64,000 bases of DNA from the NCBI GenBank assembly GCA_902728285.1, contig CACVBU010001021.1:248001-312000 (forward strand), in the 5' to 3' direction. Positions 1 through 11,168 of the stretch are shown here, one piece after another; position 1 is the stretch's first letter, and the number at the start of each line of letters is the position of its first letter. The position numbers and the translations under genes are program-made. A model generated the notes under the pieces. It worked only from the letters and a program-made list of their open reading frames with translations, had not been told where the DNA came from and ran no database searches. The stretch is from Clytia hemisphaerica. Its lineage: Eukaryota > Cnidaria > Hydrozoa > Leptothecata > Clytiidae.

Positions 1-267
1 GTCAGACTTCATCGTCTTTTCAATAAATTTCTCAATATTTGTTGTCAGCGATTTTCTTGAAAAAAGACAGAAAAAAACTTTAATTTCAGCTTTCTACTAT
101 TACACAATGGAGGAATATGGCAGAATTTCATCCTATGACAGAGATATATGCTGCTTTATTCACCCTGAAACCCCCTAAATACATTACAGGAAGAATGAGT
201 AGTCTTACAATTTAAAGTGTTTAGCTTTAAACAAGAGTTGTCATGAGAGACAGGAATTGATACTTAC

Positions 268-3200
268 CTGTGCTTGTATAGGTGTTGGTTTTGAATACTC
301 CGAACGTCGGATCACACTCATTAAATGAGAATCGAACCCGAAATGCACGAAACTGACTGATGGACAAGCAGGTGCCGAACCAGAAACCTAGAAGTGAGTT
401 TATGAAGGGATAACATCAAAACATTTGAAATTTTACTCATTGGGTAATCTTATTGTCATCTTTTGTTCGTGTAAATTTACATCTGACATTAAGCTCTGAG
501 TCCTTTTAAAGATTCAGATAACCGTGCATTCTAAATTGTTTCCATACACAGAGCAATCTTTACTACACTCATAAATGAAGGTTAAGAAGCATACGGTTGG
601 AGTTTTAATATAATCTAGCTTGTTTAGGAACCTCCAAAGGAAAACCCGGATCGGATTTCCGGAGATTTAAAAGACTCCAGAACGGGCGAGTTTGATTCAA
701 GAAGCGACTTACTTTCAATCCGAGAGACTTTCGTAATTCTTCCACTTGACTTCTCGTTAGTTTTTTGATATCGTCGTGCTCTTCATAGAAGTTACTCTCA
801 AAATTCGCATACTCCATCTGAAAAATAACAGAGATTTGTATCGTTAAGAAAAACAAAACATTTAAAAAATACCCTGGAATTTCAGCCCCACTAGGAAGTT
901 AGCCTTTGAACAATAGAATTTCTATCCCCATTGGGATTTCAATAGGAATTTTTACCCCCACTGAGGAAAAGAGTTCTACCAGGGCTGCGAGACAGGGGTG
1001 TACTAAAGTATATGGTCTAAATTCAAATTTCGAACAAAGAGGTTCTATTAGGAATATTATCAGTGGTCAAAGCAAAATTTATCGCCTAAGAGGGAAAGTT
1101 GATTTTACTCAGCAAATTAGCTCATGCATTCTTGAAACATTGGTGAAATATGCAGAATTTGAGATGAAAGTCTCTTTATGAACTTCACTGAGACGAAAAT
1201 CCGTCTGAAATTGAGGAACTTTCAACACTGAAAGAAGATCTATCAATTGTTGATAAAACTCACCTCGTCATGGTCAACTGGTGGCAAAGGGACAATAATC
1301 TGAAAAATAAAAGGTAATATCAAAAAAACTCAAGAAATGGTCCGTTTGAAGTGAAGTTTGAAAAACTCTGAAGAATTCAGCCAAAAAAACAGGCGAAATC
1401 AGGAAAACATAGTTTGTAGGCTCAAGGTAATTCTTAGCACATGCTTAAATTTCTGCCGTATCTAAGCCTAGATATGTTTATAAGTGCAATGCTTATAAAA
1501 AAAACATGTATCATTATTTAACTCAGCCCTCGTGACAACATTGTTTTAACGTATTGTCTTGAACTATGTCTGTACTTATATCACACAACACTCTGGTAGT
1601 AATGTAACCCGATCCCCACGAACTGCATGAGTTTGTCCTTGAGAAGGTAGGTAAACTAAAAGTTCCAATTGAAACGTGGCAACGAGTGAAATCGAACCCT
1701 GGCCTATGCACGCAGGTCAAGCAAGATAACTAAAATCCCATTACGCCCTCCCAAAGTAGAAAGAAGAGTTCAAAAAAGTTATTAAGAGGCCTATCTGTAC
1801 AACCTTTAGAAACCAAACCAAACTAATAAAAAAGAAAAGGAAACATGCAGACTGAGAAAGTCAAAATATTCTACAAAAGAAGAGTTACGTTCGTTGACAT
1901 TAAGTACGAAGAAAAGAGTTAAACGAGCATAATATGGTTTACTTTGGATCGTTCAGGAGGGATAGGGTTTCCATCAGAATCATATTCCATTTCTTCTTCA
2001 TCATCAGGATAAGCGAGTAATGGAAGATCTTCACGCGCTTTGAAGTATGATTCCTGGTCATCCTCTTCGTCGACATCCAAACGAGTTTCTTTGCTTGATC
2101 TTTGGAATGATGATATAAGCATAGTTAGCAGAAGGGTATGAACCTCTCCCATGTTTATTTCATCCCCTCTATATACTATAACCCTCCCTTCTGTAATAAA
2201 ATTTTCTAGGCAAATCTTGTTACCACCAACCCCTCCCCCTAAAAATGACCCAAAATATTTGGCATTTCCCTTCCCTATTAAAAATGGGTGCAAACTATGA
2301 TAAGTTGATGTAAATTAAACCAAATTACAGTCGACTCTCTCTAATTCGATTTTCAAGGGCACAGAATCTTCTTCGAATTACAGGAATTATTTCATACCAC
2401 TTTCCAGCTGAAGGGACAAATGTTTTCGTTCGAATTACGGGAAGAATCGAATTATAAAGATTCGAATTAGAGAGAATTTACTGTGTATATCGAATTAAAA
2501 GAGGAATGAAGTTCATAATTCACCAATACTAAACTAATGGTCTTGTCAAATTCAAATATCAAAAGGTGAAAGAGAAAGAACATAGCAAGAAATAAAATTT
2601 TCCTACTTTTTCTTGGATTTTCTGTCAGTTTCTTCTTTTTCCAGTGTCTCCTAAAGATGAAAATATGATTTTTCTAGAAACACAGAAATAATAACTGATG
2701 ATATATATATAATATCAGTTTAGTTGAATTCAATTTCATCAGTACAATGTATTTTGGCAAAAAAAGATTTGTAAAACTTCAAAAGTCCTTTAAACATCAA
2801 ATTGTCGTTGGTCCAGGTTGGTCGTCACTTGTATCGAAAGTTTAGACAACGATGAATGGGAAAGTCCAGAGAAGTCCTCAACAATGGTTTCGATACTATG
2901 CTATAGTCGAAGAAAAATCACTATCTAAGAAATAAGCGCAAAGCAGAAGAAAATTCGTAAACGGGTTTTTGCCGAAAAAGAGTTTACAGCCGGTAGTTTT
3001 CCTTTTTCTTCGAAACTCTCCTGCCGATTTTTTTCCGTAAACTCCACGCGCATAATATTTTCCCGGCTTTACTATCGATGTAACGGACGATAACATTGTC
3101 TATAGTTTCGATAGAACAACAGAAAATATAATCTACAAAATAGACAGCTCCAGGCTTTTAAGCCTTACTCTTGGTCTATAGGCACTGCTATAGGCGGGGA

Positions 3201-3628
3201 TTCCTTATTAATAGGTTTAAATATTATAAACAACTTTCACAAAAGATGTTTATCAATAGAGATTTCAAATAAGAATGTTTAATACACAGCTGATTGGCTT
3301 AGATTTCGAAACTCTTTATTGTTTCATTAAAACCTCGGTGCGCATGTGATTTATCCGGTGAATCTCAATATTCAAAACAAGAGCAGTGCTCATATCCCGA
3401 AGAGTAGGAGTTTTACGCTCGAAACGAAGGAAGATATGACGTAGCATACATAAAATAAATATCACGAACCTCAATTCCAGCCATGAATTTATCTAGTTCA
3501 TCTTCATCGCTCATTTCATCTTGTCTTGCGGCTTCTTGTTTGGCGACCACAGAGGAGATCTGATCGTCCACTGTGGATTTCTTCAATAAATCTTCAACAA
3601 TTGATTTGTCAGAGGCTTCGTCATCCAT
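268..3628 (-). CDS. DDX42: DDX42 ATP-dependent RNA helicase, N-terminal part (5' exons only, gene continues off the left edge)
   Basis: Six coding exons on the minus strand: 3628-3470, 2650-2607, 2099-1943, 1299-1264, 817-713 and 387-268. They join in frame to 207 residues. The product is the N-terminus of the DEAD-box helicase DDX42 (SF3B-associated, RNA annealing and unwinding, nuclear). Matching features are an acidic EEDDQESYF segment, an EYDSDGNPI motif, the FESNFYEEHDDI block and a Q-motif region ending SEYSKPTPIQAQ. The helicase core (motif I onward) would lie left of base 1. Introns are GT-AG; the first donor (GTTCGTG) is weak. The start at 3628 is chosen because an acceptor lies 10 nt upstream. 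If the donor-like site at 3695 is used, an in-frame TGA precedes this ATG. The N-terminus is shorter than the vertebrate one. Downstream of ASNSD1 and a small ORF on the same strand. Confidence 0.9.
871..1003 (+). repeat. fragment of a dispersed repeat (family A), DDX42 intron
   Basis: Shares TTTCAGCCCCACT... and ...GGGCTG, GAGACAGGGGTGTA with copies at 24875-25109 and 35102-35312. The left terminal repeat seen in those copies is missing here. Confidence 0.65.
1660..1745 (-). repeat. possible tRNA-derived SINE fragment in a DDX42 intron
   Basis: The minus strand carries a B-box-like GGGTTCGATTTC preceded by a weak A-box-like stretch. Cloverleaf pairing is not convincing, so this is a remnant at best. 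Confidence 0.3.
2327..2484. mobile_element. MITE in a DDX42 intron
   Basis: 158 bp, near-palindromic. Left end ACAGTCGACTCTCTCTAATT and right end inverse of ACAGTAAATTCTCTCTAATT, with TA on the left flank; the pattern suggests a Tc1/mariner-type MITE. Confidence 0.75.
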
Positions 3629-3638
3629 GTCCCATCGT

Positions 3639-3640
3639 CT
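3639..3640 (-). other. splice acceptor 10 nt before the DDX42 start
   Basis: Minus-strand TTCACTGACAG. It could join to a donor-like GTATGT at 3695-3690 (an untranslated first exon) or receive a spliced leader. Confidence 0.6.
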
Positions 3641-3762
3641 GTCAGTGAAAAATGTGGAATATTAATTTTGTTTATACAGTATACTTTTAACATACCATGA
3701 GTCAGGAAATTCATAAATAAATCAAGAATACATACACGAAGAAATGAAAATTTTTGCCCAAC

Positions 3763-3768
3763 TTTATT
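3763..3768 (-). terminator. candidate poly(A) signal for the small ORF
   Basis: Minus-strand AATAAA about 310 bases after the stop at 4080 and 123 bases before the DDX42 acceptor at 3640. Confidence 0.35.
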
Positions 3769-4079
3769 CACTCAGGAGTCACTTTGGGTGGCATAGCAGG
3801 TGTATGCATTTCGTCCATAGTGAACATAGTTCTACAGAAATTCTTACTTCTTCACATATATCATTATCAGTTTTGAATGAAGAACTTCAGTTGATTAGGG
3901 GGTTAAAAATGGTAGCATTAAAAATCAAGAATCACAATTTCGTAAGTACTACAGATATTTCATTGCAGTTGCAACCAATAATCTCTTTATGGACTTTGAG
4001 AATCAATAACATGATTAGGTGTTGAAGAAACGTTTGAATAAAATTAACTGCGATAGAGAGTTTAATAGAAAAGGTTTAA

Positions 4080-4355
4080 TTACGATTTTCGTTTCTTTTT
4101 CTTTTTAGGTGGCGCTTCAACCGGTTCTGGTTCTGGCTCCGCTTCATCAGAAGGGTTGAAAGGATCGTAAAGGTCGTCATCCTCAACAGGTGCTGTGGGA
4201 GCTGATTGTAAATATTTCTTTTCACTTTCGTCTGTGTGGAATTTGGGTAATGAACTCTCAGTTGATCCAACAGTTCGTTGAAAGGGTGATAAATTTGATT
4301 CAAGTCCACCTCTCTTGAATTGGATTTGAATTTTGTTGTTATAGTTTTTACTCAT
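4080..4355 (-). CDS. hypothetical 91-residue protein with acidic middle and lysine-rich tail
   Basis: Single-exon ORF of 91 codons. I do not recognise the family. The first third is basic and polar, the middle is acidic (EDDDLYDPFNPSDEAEPEPE), and the last residues are a run of lysines and arginine (KKKKKRKS), which would suit nuclear or nucleolar targeting. A longer reading frame opens at 4463, but acceptor-like AGs at 4374-4375 and 4360-4361 sit just before the ATG at 4355, so I chose that start. It lies 231 bases after the ASNSD1 stop and 451 bases before the DDX42 start, same strand, which looks like the middle cistron of a polycistronic unit. Reality is supported by codon-like composition, strand and spacing; function is unknown. 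Confidence 0.6.
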   Translation of the reverse strand: MSKNYNNKIQIQFKRGGLESNLSPFQRTVGSTESSLPKFHTDESEKKYLQSAPTAPVEDDDLYDPFNPSDEAEPEPEPVEAPPKKKKKRKS

Positions 4356-4359
4356 TTTT

Positions 4360-4375
4360 CTAGTACGTATTTTCT
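4360..4375 (-). other. acceptor-like sites before the small ORF start
   Basis: Minus-strand TCTTCACCAG ends at 4374 and GTACTAG ends at 4360, 19 and 4 nt upstream of the ATG at 4355. The first has the better pyrimidine tract. Confidence 0.45.
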
Positions 4376-4409
4376 GGTGAAGACATAAGAATATAGAAAT
4401 TGATGTTTG

Positions 4410-4415
4410 TTTATT
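4410..4415 (-). terminator. candidate poly(A) signal for ASNSD1
   Basis: Minus-strand AATAAA, 172 bases after the ASNSD1 stop and only about 35-50 bases before the acceptor-like sites of the next ORF. Confidence 0.45.
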
Positions 4416-4586
4416 TAAAGAAGGTTTTTCAAGAGAGAAAACACATAATTGCAACAATTTCAAGAAATTTCAAGACATACGAGACGGTCACTTTTGATTC
4501 TTTGATAAATTCAAAAATAAAGTATAAAAATTATAAAATGATTTACAAATGGTTAAAATGTAAGATAAATTTAGAGATCGTGATTG

Positions 4587-6419
4587 TTATTTCAAACGTT
4601 CACACTTTTCACTTCCTTTTTCTTTCCCACTTTCAAGCTTAGCAATACGCGAACCAAATTGAATTGCACGTTTAGGTAATCGACTAGCGAAATTCAACTT
4701 TAAATGATGTTCAGCCACTTCACGTAAAAGAATTTTCTCCCCATAACCTCGTTCCAATCTTGGATCACTTTTAACACAAACCGGAAGTGAATCCAAAAAC
4801 CTAACAACATTTTCATCCAAAAATGGAAAACGAGTTTCACGCCCATGATCTGAAATGCATCTATCATCTCGACCTAAATTACGAGAAGAAATTCTATCCA
4901 CTTCCATTTTCATTTCGTTACGTAATGCAGTCCAACCGCCATGCTCATACTTTGTGCGGTGTCTAGCGTACCCACCAAGCTGTTCGTCCGCACCCATTCC
5001 TGTAAATAATACTTTCACTTTCGATTTGTAACATTCATCTACAAGTTCCAGCTCATTTTCATCATTCAAACCATACCTCTTTCCCATACCTCTAGCAGCG
5101 AACCAGATGGCACAACCAATGCTATCGTCAAGAACAGTATTTAAGGGACATACAAGATCATTTATGCGAGATTTTCTTTCAGCTTGTAGTTCCTCTAAAG
5201 TGACGTCTACTTCAATGAAATTCCATTGTCGATCCTCTGGCAGTTCCTTAACAGCTTCTTTTCCTGTCAATCGATCAGGAACATTAAAACTTTTAACATC
5301 AGTATTATCATTACCAGGTTTATTAGCATACTTCTTTTTCATATTTTGAGGTATTTTCTTTTTCTCTTCAAAAGCGACATTGATAAGATCAATACTTTCA
5401 TTTGGGGGAACATGTCTATGAGCAAGAGCTGCCAAAACTACAGAGTCAATCCCTCCTGAAAAAAGGATTCCAAGACTTGTTTCTGGATTACCATCTTGCA
5501 AAAGTGGTCGAGGGATGGTTTCAACTCGAGTTCGAACTGAGTCACTAAGAACTTGTAAAAATTGTTCCTGTATTTTTTCTATAGAACTGTCATTGATTGA
5601 AAGATTCCCAACACAGTCAGCTAAATCTATCGTTGAGTCGTTCTCAAAGCAAGTGATATTTGCCAAATGTTCTAACCCCTCTGAAATTTTATTTTCGCTT
5701 GGAGGGTAATTAATTGTACATCTATGTATAGATCCAAGAAGAGAGTGCTTGTTGGGTTTTGGAGGCAGTATTTTTATTTCAAACGGTTTTGCTGCTTCTT
5801 TAAAAGCTGGCAATGACAAATCATCAATTTTCAAATCAACAAGATTCAAACAATAAATACTCTTAGCTTTGATTTCCTCACTTTCTTCTCTAAAATCTCC
5901 ACAAATAGCTGATGTTAGCAGGAAATTACCATCAATAGAAGATTGTATAAGACTTCTTCTACCAAAATAATCTCTACCATACCAGAGTTTATTCAGTGAT
6001 TTTTGATAAAATACAAAAGCCCACGGACCTTGTATCTTTGTAAACAAATCAGCCATATTCTTTTCAGCTGGTTCAACATTTTCAAGCATTTCTTGAGAGA
6101 TTGCGGTCAAATGTCGCATGAGGATTTCAGTATCATTTTCATGTAGTCCAACATCAAGTCCACCAAATATCTCACCATTCCACAACAAAACATCACCATT
6201 TGAATTTATTAATGGTTGTTTGGTAACACTCTCTCCTCGTAAGTGTAGAACTGTACTACAAAATGTTAGTTCCAATTCATCTGATCCAACCTTGACAATG
6301 CGTGTCAATGATTGACAACTATCTGGACCACGATTTTGAATAAGAGGTATGATATTATCATCAATAGGCTTTGTTTTGACTTCAAGCCTTTTGCAGATTT
6401 TGCAGAAAATGCCACACAT
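4587..6419 (-). CDS. ASNSD1: asparagine synthetase domain-containing protein 1
   Basis: One uninterrupted exon of 610 residues, close to the length of vertebrate ASNSD1. It starts MCGIF, the Ntn-hydrolase start of class II glutamine amidotransferases, so Cys2 (the glutaminase nucleophile position) is present. The N-terminal third is the amidotransferase-like domain. A PP-loop SGGIDS sits near residue 320 and GMGADEQLGGY near residue 475, both typical of the asparagine-synthase ATP-pyrophosphatase domain. The C-terminus matches the ASNSD1 type (ASRLPKRAIQFGSRIAKLE). Cytosolic; the reaction of ASNSD1 itself is not well established, so asparagine synthesis is only inferred from the domains. A strong acceptor (TTTTCTTAG) lies 36 nt before the ATG. 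First gene of a minus-strand trio with the small ORF and DDX42. In vertebrates the ASNSD1 transcript carries an upstream prefoldin-like ORF; I see none here. Confidence 0.93.
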   Translation of the reverse strand: MCGIFCKICKRLEVKTKPIDDNIIPLIQNRGPDSCQSLTRIVKVGSDELELTFCSTVLHLRGESVTKQPLINSNGDVLLWNGEIFGGLDVGLHENDTEILMRHLTAISQEMLENVEPAEKNMADLFTKIQGPWAFVFYQKSLNKLWYGRDYFGRRSLIQSSIDGNFLLTSAICGDFREESEEIKAKSIYCLNLVDLKIDDLSLPAFKEAAKPFEIKILPPKPNKHSLLGSIHRCTINYPPSENKISEGLEHLANITCFENDSTIDLADCVGNLSINDSSIEKIQEQFLQVLSDSVRTRVETIPRPLLQDGNPETSLGILFSGGIDSVVLAALAHRHVPPNESIDLINVAFEEKKKIPQNMKKKYANKPGNDNTDVKSFNVPDRLTGKEAVKELPEDRQWNFIEVDVTLEELQAERKSRINDLVCPLNTVLDDSIGCAIWFAARGMGKRYGLNDENELELVDECYKSKVKVLFTGMGADEQLGGYARHRTKYEHGGWTALRNEMKMEVDRISSRNLGRDDRCISDHGRETRFPFLDENVVRFLDSLPVCVKSDPRLERGYGEKILLREVAEHHLKLNFASRLPKRAIQFGSRIAKLESGKEKGSEKCERLK

Positions 6420-6455
6420 TTTGTATTGTACTTGAACTTTAACTTGTTGTATGTC

Positions 6456-6457
6456 CT
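6456..6457 (-). other. splice acceptor 36 nt before the ASNSD1 start
   Basis: Minus-strand TTTTCTTAG followed by GACATACAAC and then the leader to the ATG at 6419. No donor for a 5' exon was identified upstream. Confidence 0.6.
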
Positions 6458-6612
6458 AAGAAAAGAATATTTTTTTGAATGAAAAACCTTTAGGGTATAA
6501 AAAATATTGTGTTCCCAAACAGCCAAAATTCTTAATTGTGAACATGATAGATAACTGACAGATTATGTTACCAATTTGATTGAATACTTAGAGGCTCGTT
6601 TTATTAAAATTA

Positions 6613-6792
6613 AGATTAGAGACATGTTGCGGGTATAGGTGATTCCAGTACCTAACTCGAGATCGAAAGAGATTCGAAGAGCGCAAAAACTGGACAAAAC
6701 AGAGCTGCTTCTGGCTGAAAGCACAGTTTTTAAGGGTTAATATCTTGAGTTAGGTACAGAAATCACCTATACTTGCAATATATCTCTAATCT
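6613..6792. mobile_element. 180-bp palindromic MITE
   Basis: Both ends begin AGATTAGAGA, and the arms of about 50 bp share GTATAGGTGATT and GTACCTAACTC in inverse orientation. Confidence 0.8.
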
Positions 6793-8162
6793 AAATTTTT
6801 TTGAGAGCTTTCCAAAAATATACAAAAGGTCTCCGTTTTCTCAAGCTAAAATTTTCATCAATTTTTGACCCTATGAGACCATCATATTTGTCCGAAAATC
6901 ATACCAGTGTCAAAAATGGAACCTACGTAATTTTGATTCCCCTACCTCTTAGCTTTCCAAAAATGTATAACAAGTGCTTTGACCAAAACAATCGAGCGAT
7001 TTTACAAAATGCCCTCTTTACCCAAAAATTCCTTAAATCAAACAAATAATGTGTTCCCCATGTAATTTTAAGTTATGAACACTGTACTTTGTAAAATTGT
7101 TTTTCAGAAAAATTACTTAAAAATGCTTTGAAATTTTTATCAAAATTTTAACATAAAACATTGTACACATATGAAGCTAGTCCAGTGTACTTGAGCCACT
7201 GAACCAAATTTCAAAGCTATGTACCAAAGTGTGTAACTTCAGTTTTTCCTATTTAAAACAAAAATAACTGTTATAACCAATTCAAATTATTATGGTCAAA
7301 GTTAGCCAATAAAACCTCATCTTTTTTTCTAGGGTCACAAAGTATCCAAGCAAAAGCTACTTTTTTCACAAAATCCAAGCAAAAGTTGCTAGCTAGACCT
7401 CTCCTAATTCAGATGTGTCTCAAAAATAACATTTTCAAGTTTCTCAAAATATTTCTAAAATCCTGAAAAATTTAAACAGTTATACCACTGCCCTGACATG
7501 CCAACTTATTGCAGTTGATTTTTTTCAATACTATCAATATTGGGCAAGCTGATAAGTGGAAAAAATGAAAAAGGAAAGACAACAGCACAGAGATAACAGA
7601 AGATAACGTGAAGAAACTTGTTTTACATTGGATTTCGGACGTTTTAGAGGTAAAGAGCCACACATAAAAAAACGATTTTTTGGAAATCAAAATCAAAAGT
7701 TTTGCATTTTTGGATAAATATGACCAATCCTTTCTTTCATGTAAAAGATAAGATACTCAACAAAAGAGCCAGAGATTTTTCTAAAAATTCTTCATCATTG
7801 AGTAAAAAATCAGGAAAAATAATGAGAATATCCAAAAAACCTCATATTTAGGCAGATTTCGGCCCAAATTTAAACCAGGTTTCAAATTATAAATTTGACG
7901 CCATAGGTGAAATTTTTTTAGATGTTTGCAAGGCAGTTTTAGAATTTCACAATATAATTTGTAAGTTCTAGAGCATGATGAAATATACCTTGATATAAAA
8001 ACAATTTGGTAGAATAAAATTTAAAATATAAAATGCTTAGAAAAACTAAGTGCTTACTGAGAAAGTGATAAACGAAAGGCGAAGCTTATAATAGAGATAA
8101 TTAATTTTGTTTTTTTGTTTACTAGAAACAGACTGGACATTTAAATAAATATGATGAAAATA
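6793..8162. other. gene-free AT-rich stretch
   Basis: No ORF resembling a known protein, no tandem array and no clear inverted repeat. Likely old transposon-derived or unique intergenic sequence. Confidence 0.5.
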
Positions 8163-8960
8163 TAGAGTGCGGTACCAAGTTGGCGTGAGTTTATAAAGAA
8201 TGGTAACTTTCCCTAGAAAAATGAATCTGTTCTTTTCTTGTCAGACTCCTGGATTCTTTTGACAGGGGATATATATCTAGAGTCTGCTGGAATAGCAAAT
8301 GCAAATTTTATCTGATTTATTGCTCCTGAATTTTCAGATATTTCATACTCCTTCCTAGATTTTTGAAGTGCTTGGAAAATAGCTGGCTCCTTGATGCTAC
8401 TTCAAAATTCGCTCTCTTGGAAGAAAAAAAACAGATATTTTGAAAAAGTCACTGGCTGCTCATGTACAGGGTTGAAATAGAGGTCATGTCATTTTTTGCA
8501 ATTTTGTCTTTTTTTGCAAGTTTTTTTTCAGTGCCAGTTCATTTTGATGTCAATTTGAATTGGTGTAGAATTGCTTACACTTCAATAACTTCTAATGCTA
8601 TTTTTAGGTATCACGTCAATTGGGTAAAAGTGCAATTCTTTCTTGGTACCCTTATTTTGTCTTCGATATATCTTCTAAGGTGAAAATATTTTGCCATGAA
8701 ACTTTTTTTAATTTCTGGTGAGGAAAGATCTTATGTTTTCATAACAAAAAGGCTGATAAATGAAAAATAGAAAAAATATTACTGTTTAAAAATTGTGCAC
8801 CCTAAAACTGATATGGTGGATTTTTATTCCAAATTGTTACTCTATAAGTTACTAAAAGATGCCACTTTAAGACTCTGAACCTGACTTTCTCTGAAACCCC
8901 ATACATTTTGTTTAATTAGTGCCCAAATTTGAAATTCACGCCAACTGGTTACAGCACTAT
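8163..8960. mobile_element. ~800-bp non-autonomous TIR element
   Basis: Ends TAGAGTGCGGTACCAAGTTG and inverse of TAGTGCTGTAACCAGTTGGC, which share AGTTGGCGTGA. TA dinucleotides flank both ends, as for Tc1/mariner-like elements. No transposase ORF. Confidence 0.75.
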
Positions 8961-10491
8961 AGAATGTTTATGTTTAATCAGACTTGTGATCTGATTCTCA
9001 CGTCTGAAATGATGCAGCTTACTCTTTCTTTCTGCCTTCAATTCTTTTACTTCCCTTAAATATTTGTCCCCATGCAATTGTAAGTACATTAAATATTTTC
9101 CAGCTTGATACCGGCAGATCTATTGGCATCCTGCGGGCTAAACTCCTGTCCATCAGTCTATCAATTACAGCCAGCAATAAGCCGGTAGACAGTTTGCCAG
9201 CAACATTTGTGTAAATTCTGTTTTTTTTAAAGAATTTGGCCTATTGGGAGACTTTTGCTTTCTTTGCTAAGTTAAAATCCTAAGCTTGCCCTCTTTTTTT
9301 CTCTTGCAGATAGGATCTTTCCCCGCTAAAGGAGATTTTAAGTTAAGAAAGCAAAAAGAGTCTTACCTTTTTCAACACTCAGTTTAAGATTGGACCTATT
9401 GCCTCGATGACAGCTATATCAAACAGGCAGTATTCTAGAAAGGCAGGACAGTGTCTGTTGCCAAAAAGGGCAATTATTCTAGTATTTTTGCACTAAAAAG
9501 GCTGTTTAATCAAAATTTTAGCAATTTCAGGTACTAACAGGTCAAATACAAATAGCTGCTTACTTTGAGTGCTGCCCACACAGGACCACTAAACAGGGCA
9601 GATAAGGAGACGTAGTGTCGACCTGGCAATAGTCAAATGCCCTTTGAGTATAGAAATGGGGGTAATGCTTTGACAGCAAAAATTTTGAAATTTGGGAATT
9701 AATTCACCGTTGGCTTTTATTACATTAGGGGTAAAGGGACCCTATGATTTCATTCAACTGGATTTCTGAAATACTTCAAAATGCAATATTTCAAGTTTTA
9801 AAATGAGTTTAGAGGATCTTAACCCCTCATTGGATCAGAAATTTTATGGAGAATGCCCATTATGGACAGCTTGGTAAAATCTGTGTGTTTCCATTTTAAG
9901 GTATGTGGAAACCTTTGTTTCGAATCTTTATCAAAAAAATTTTTTTTTATGAATCTGATGTAAAATTTCCAAAGCTTTCCAGACATGTAATTATTGTTTA
10001 TCAATTCCAAATATTTTGGATGATATGAAAGGATTTCCATCTCTTTCTTGTTTCTGTTGTTTTTAAATAAAATGTCTCTCTTCTCTAGTTCAAGAAGACC
10101 GCGGAATAATGTTAAAAAAAGGAGGGGATTATTTGCGTTTTATATAAGAACGACTGCTTGGAAAAAAATTCTTAGAACAGTTAATCTTGTGCCCATTATC
10201 TTTTTGTCCATAGAGAGCCCTTTAGAAGTCATCAAAACAGATGAATGTATCATAATAAGGATTATGATTTATTTCAAAATACAATAGCGAAACGTTTCGG
10301 ACAAGAATAATTTTATTGAACTTTTCTTGTAAAAAATAGTTAGAGAGAACAGGAACTTTATGTTTAAAACTTCTGTTGTTTGATGAATAGTTTTGTTTAA
10401 TTTTTGTGCAAACAAAAGATTAAGGAGAAAACTTAAATCTATGATATCTCAAGACATAAAATCGAGATATCTAGATATCATTCCACAAGTA
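8961..10491. other. gene-free stretch
   Basis: Nothing coding recognised. A weak inverted pair (GACTTTTGCTTTCTTTG near 9250 and its inverse near 9355) hints at one more decayed MITE. Confidence 0.45.
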
Positions 10492-10705
10492 ATAAGTCCC
10501 CTTATGTCTGAGCTACAGACTTCTTTTTTTCTTTATTTTACTCAGGAAAGATAGATCTAAAATAGGTTGCCACGTTTTTCTTTCTTTTTGCCTTAAACTA
10601 AAATTATGACCCTTTAAAGAAAAAATTGGCTATTCTTTTCATGTTTTTTTGTGGATCATGATCATATAAAAAGTTTTATTAAATTGCCGACATAAGGGGA
10701 CTTAT
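10492..10705. mobile_element. 214-bp MITE
   Basis: Perfect 17-bp terminal inverted repeats ATAAGTCCCCTTATGTC, with no coding capacity between them. Confidence 0.7.
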
Positions 10706-11168
10706 CACTCTTTGAAGATGACATGGTCATATTCCCTTTGTCATCTTTTATTTCTTTGTCAAATTGACAAAATTTATTGGTGTCAGCATCAATCAATAGA
10801 GAATTTCATAAGCTTTCAAAAAATATATACTTTTATAATCGAAATACCATCAACTGCTCTAACTTGGGACAATTGGTGATGTGGATGTAACAGGGGATAA
10901 AAATATTGATATAGTTATGAAATATAAATCTTTGACGCCATTTTAATCAATTTTTGTTATCATACCCAAGGTGATGCAGGAGATATAATGAGATATGATA
11001 TATAGCGATTGTGAAATAGCCATTTTCCTACCAGGAGGCTGTTTAAAGATGAGATAAATATATATAACATGTGTACTTTGGATATAACATATGTAATATT
11101 ACCAATGACATTGAAAAGATAACTTCTATTATACATGCGTGATTTATGTGTAATATATAATATAAGTA

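Noticed and set aside
1919-2293. Long continuous ORF around the DDX42 third exon
   Set aside because: Only 1943-2099 matches DDX42; the upstream part reads through intron sequence to a chance ATG.
4400-4642. 80-codon plus-strand ORF opposite the ASNSD1 3' end
   Set aside because: Antisense shadow rich in Lys, Ile and Asn from AT-rich sequence; no domain.
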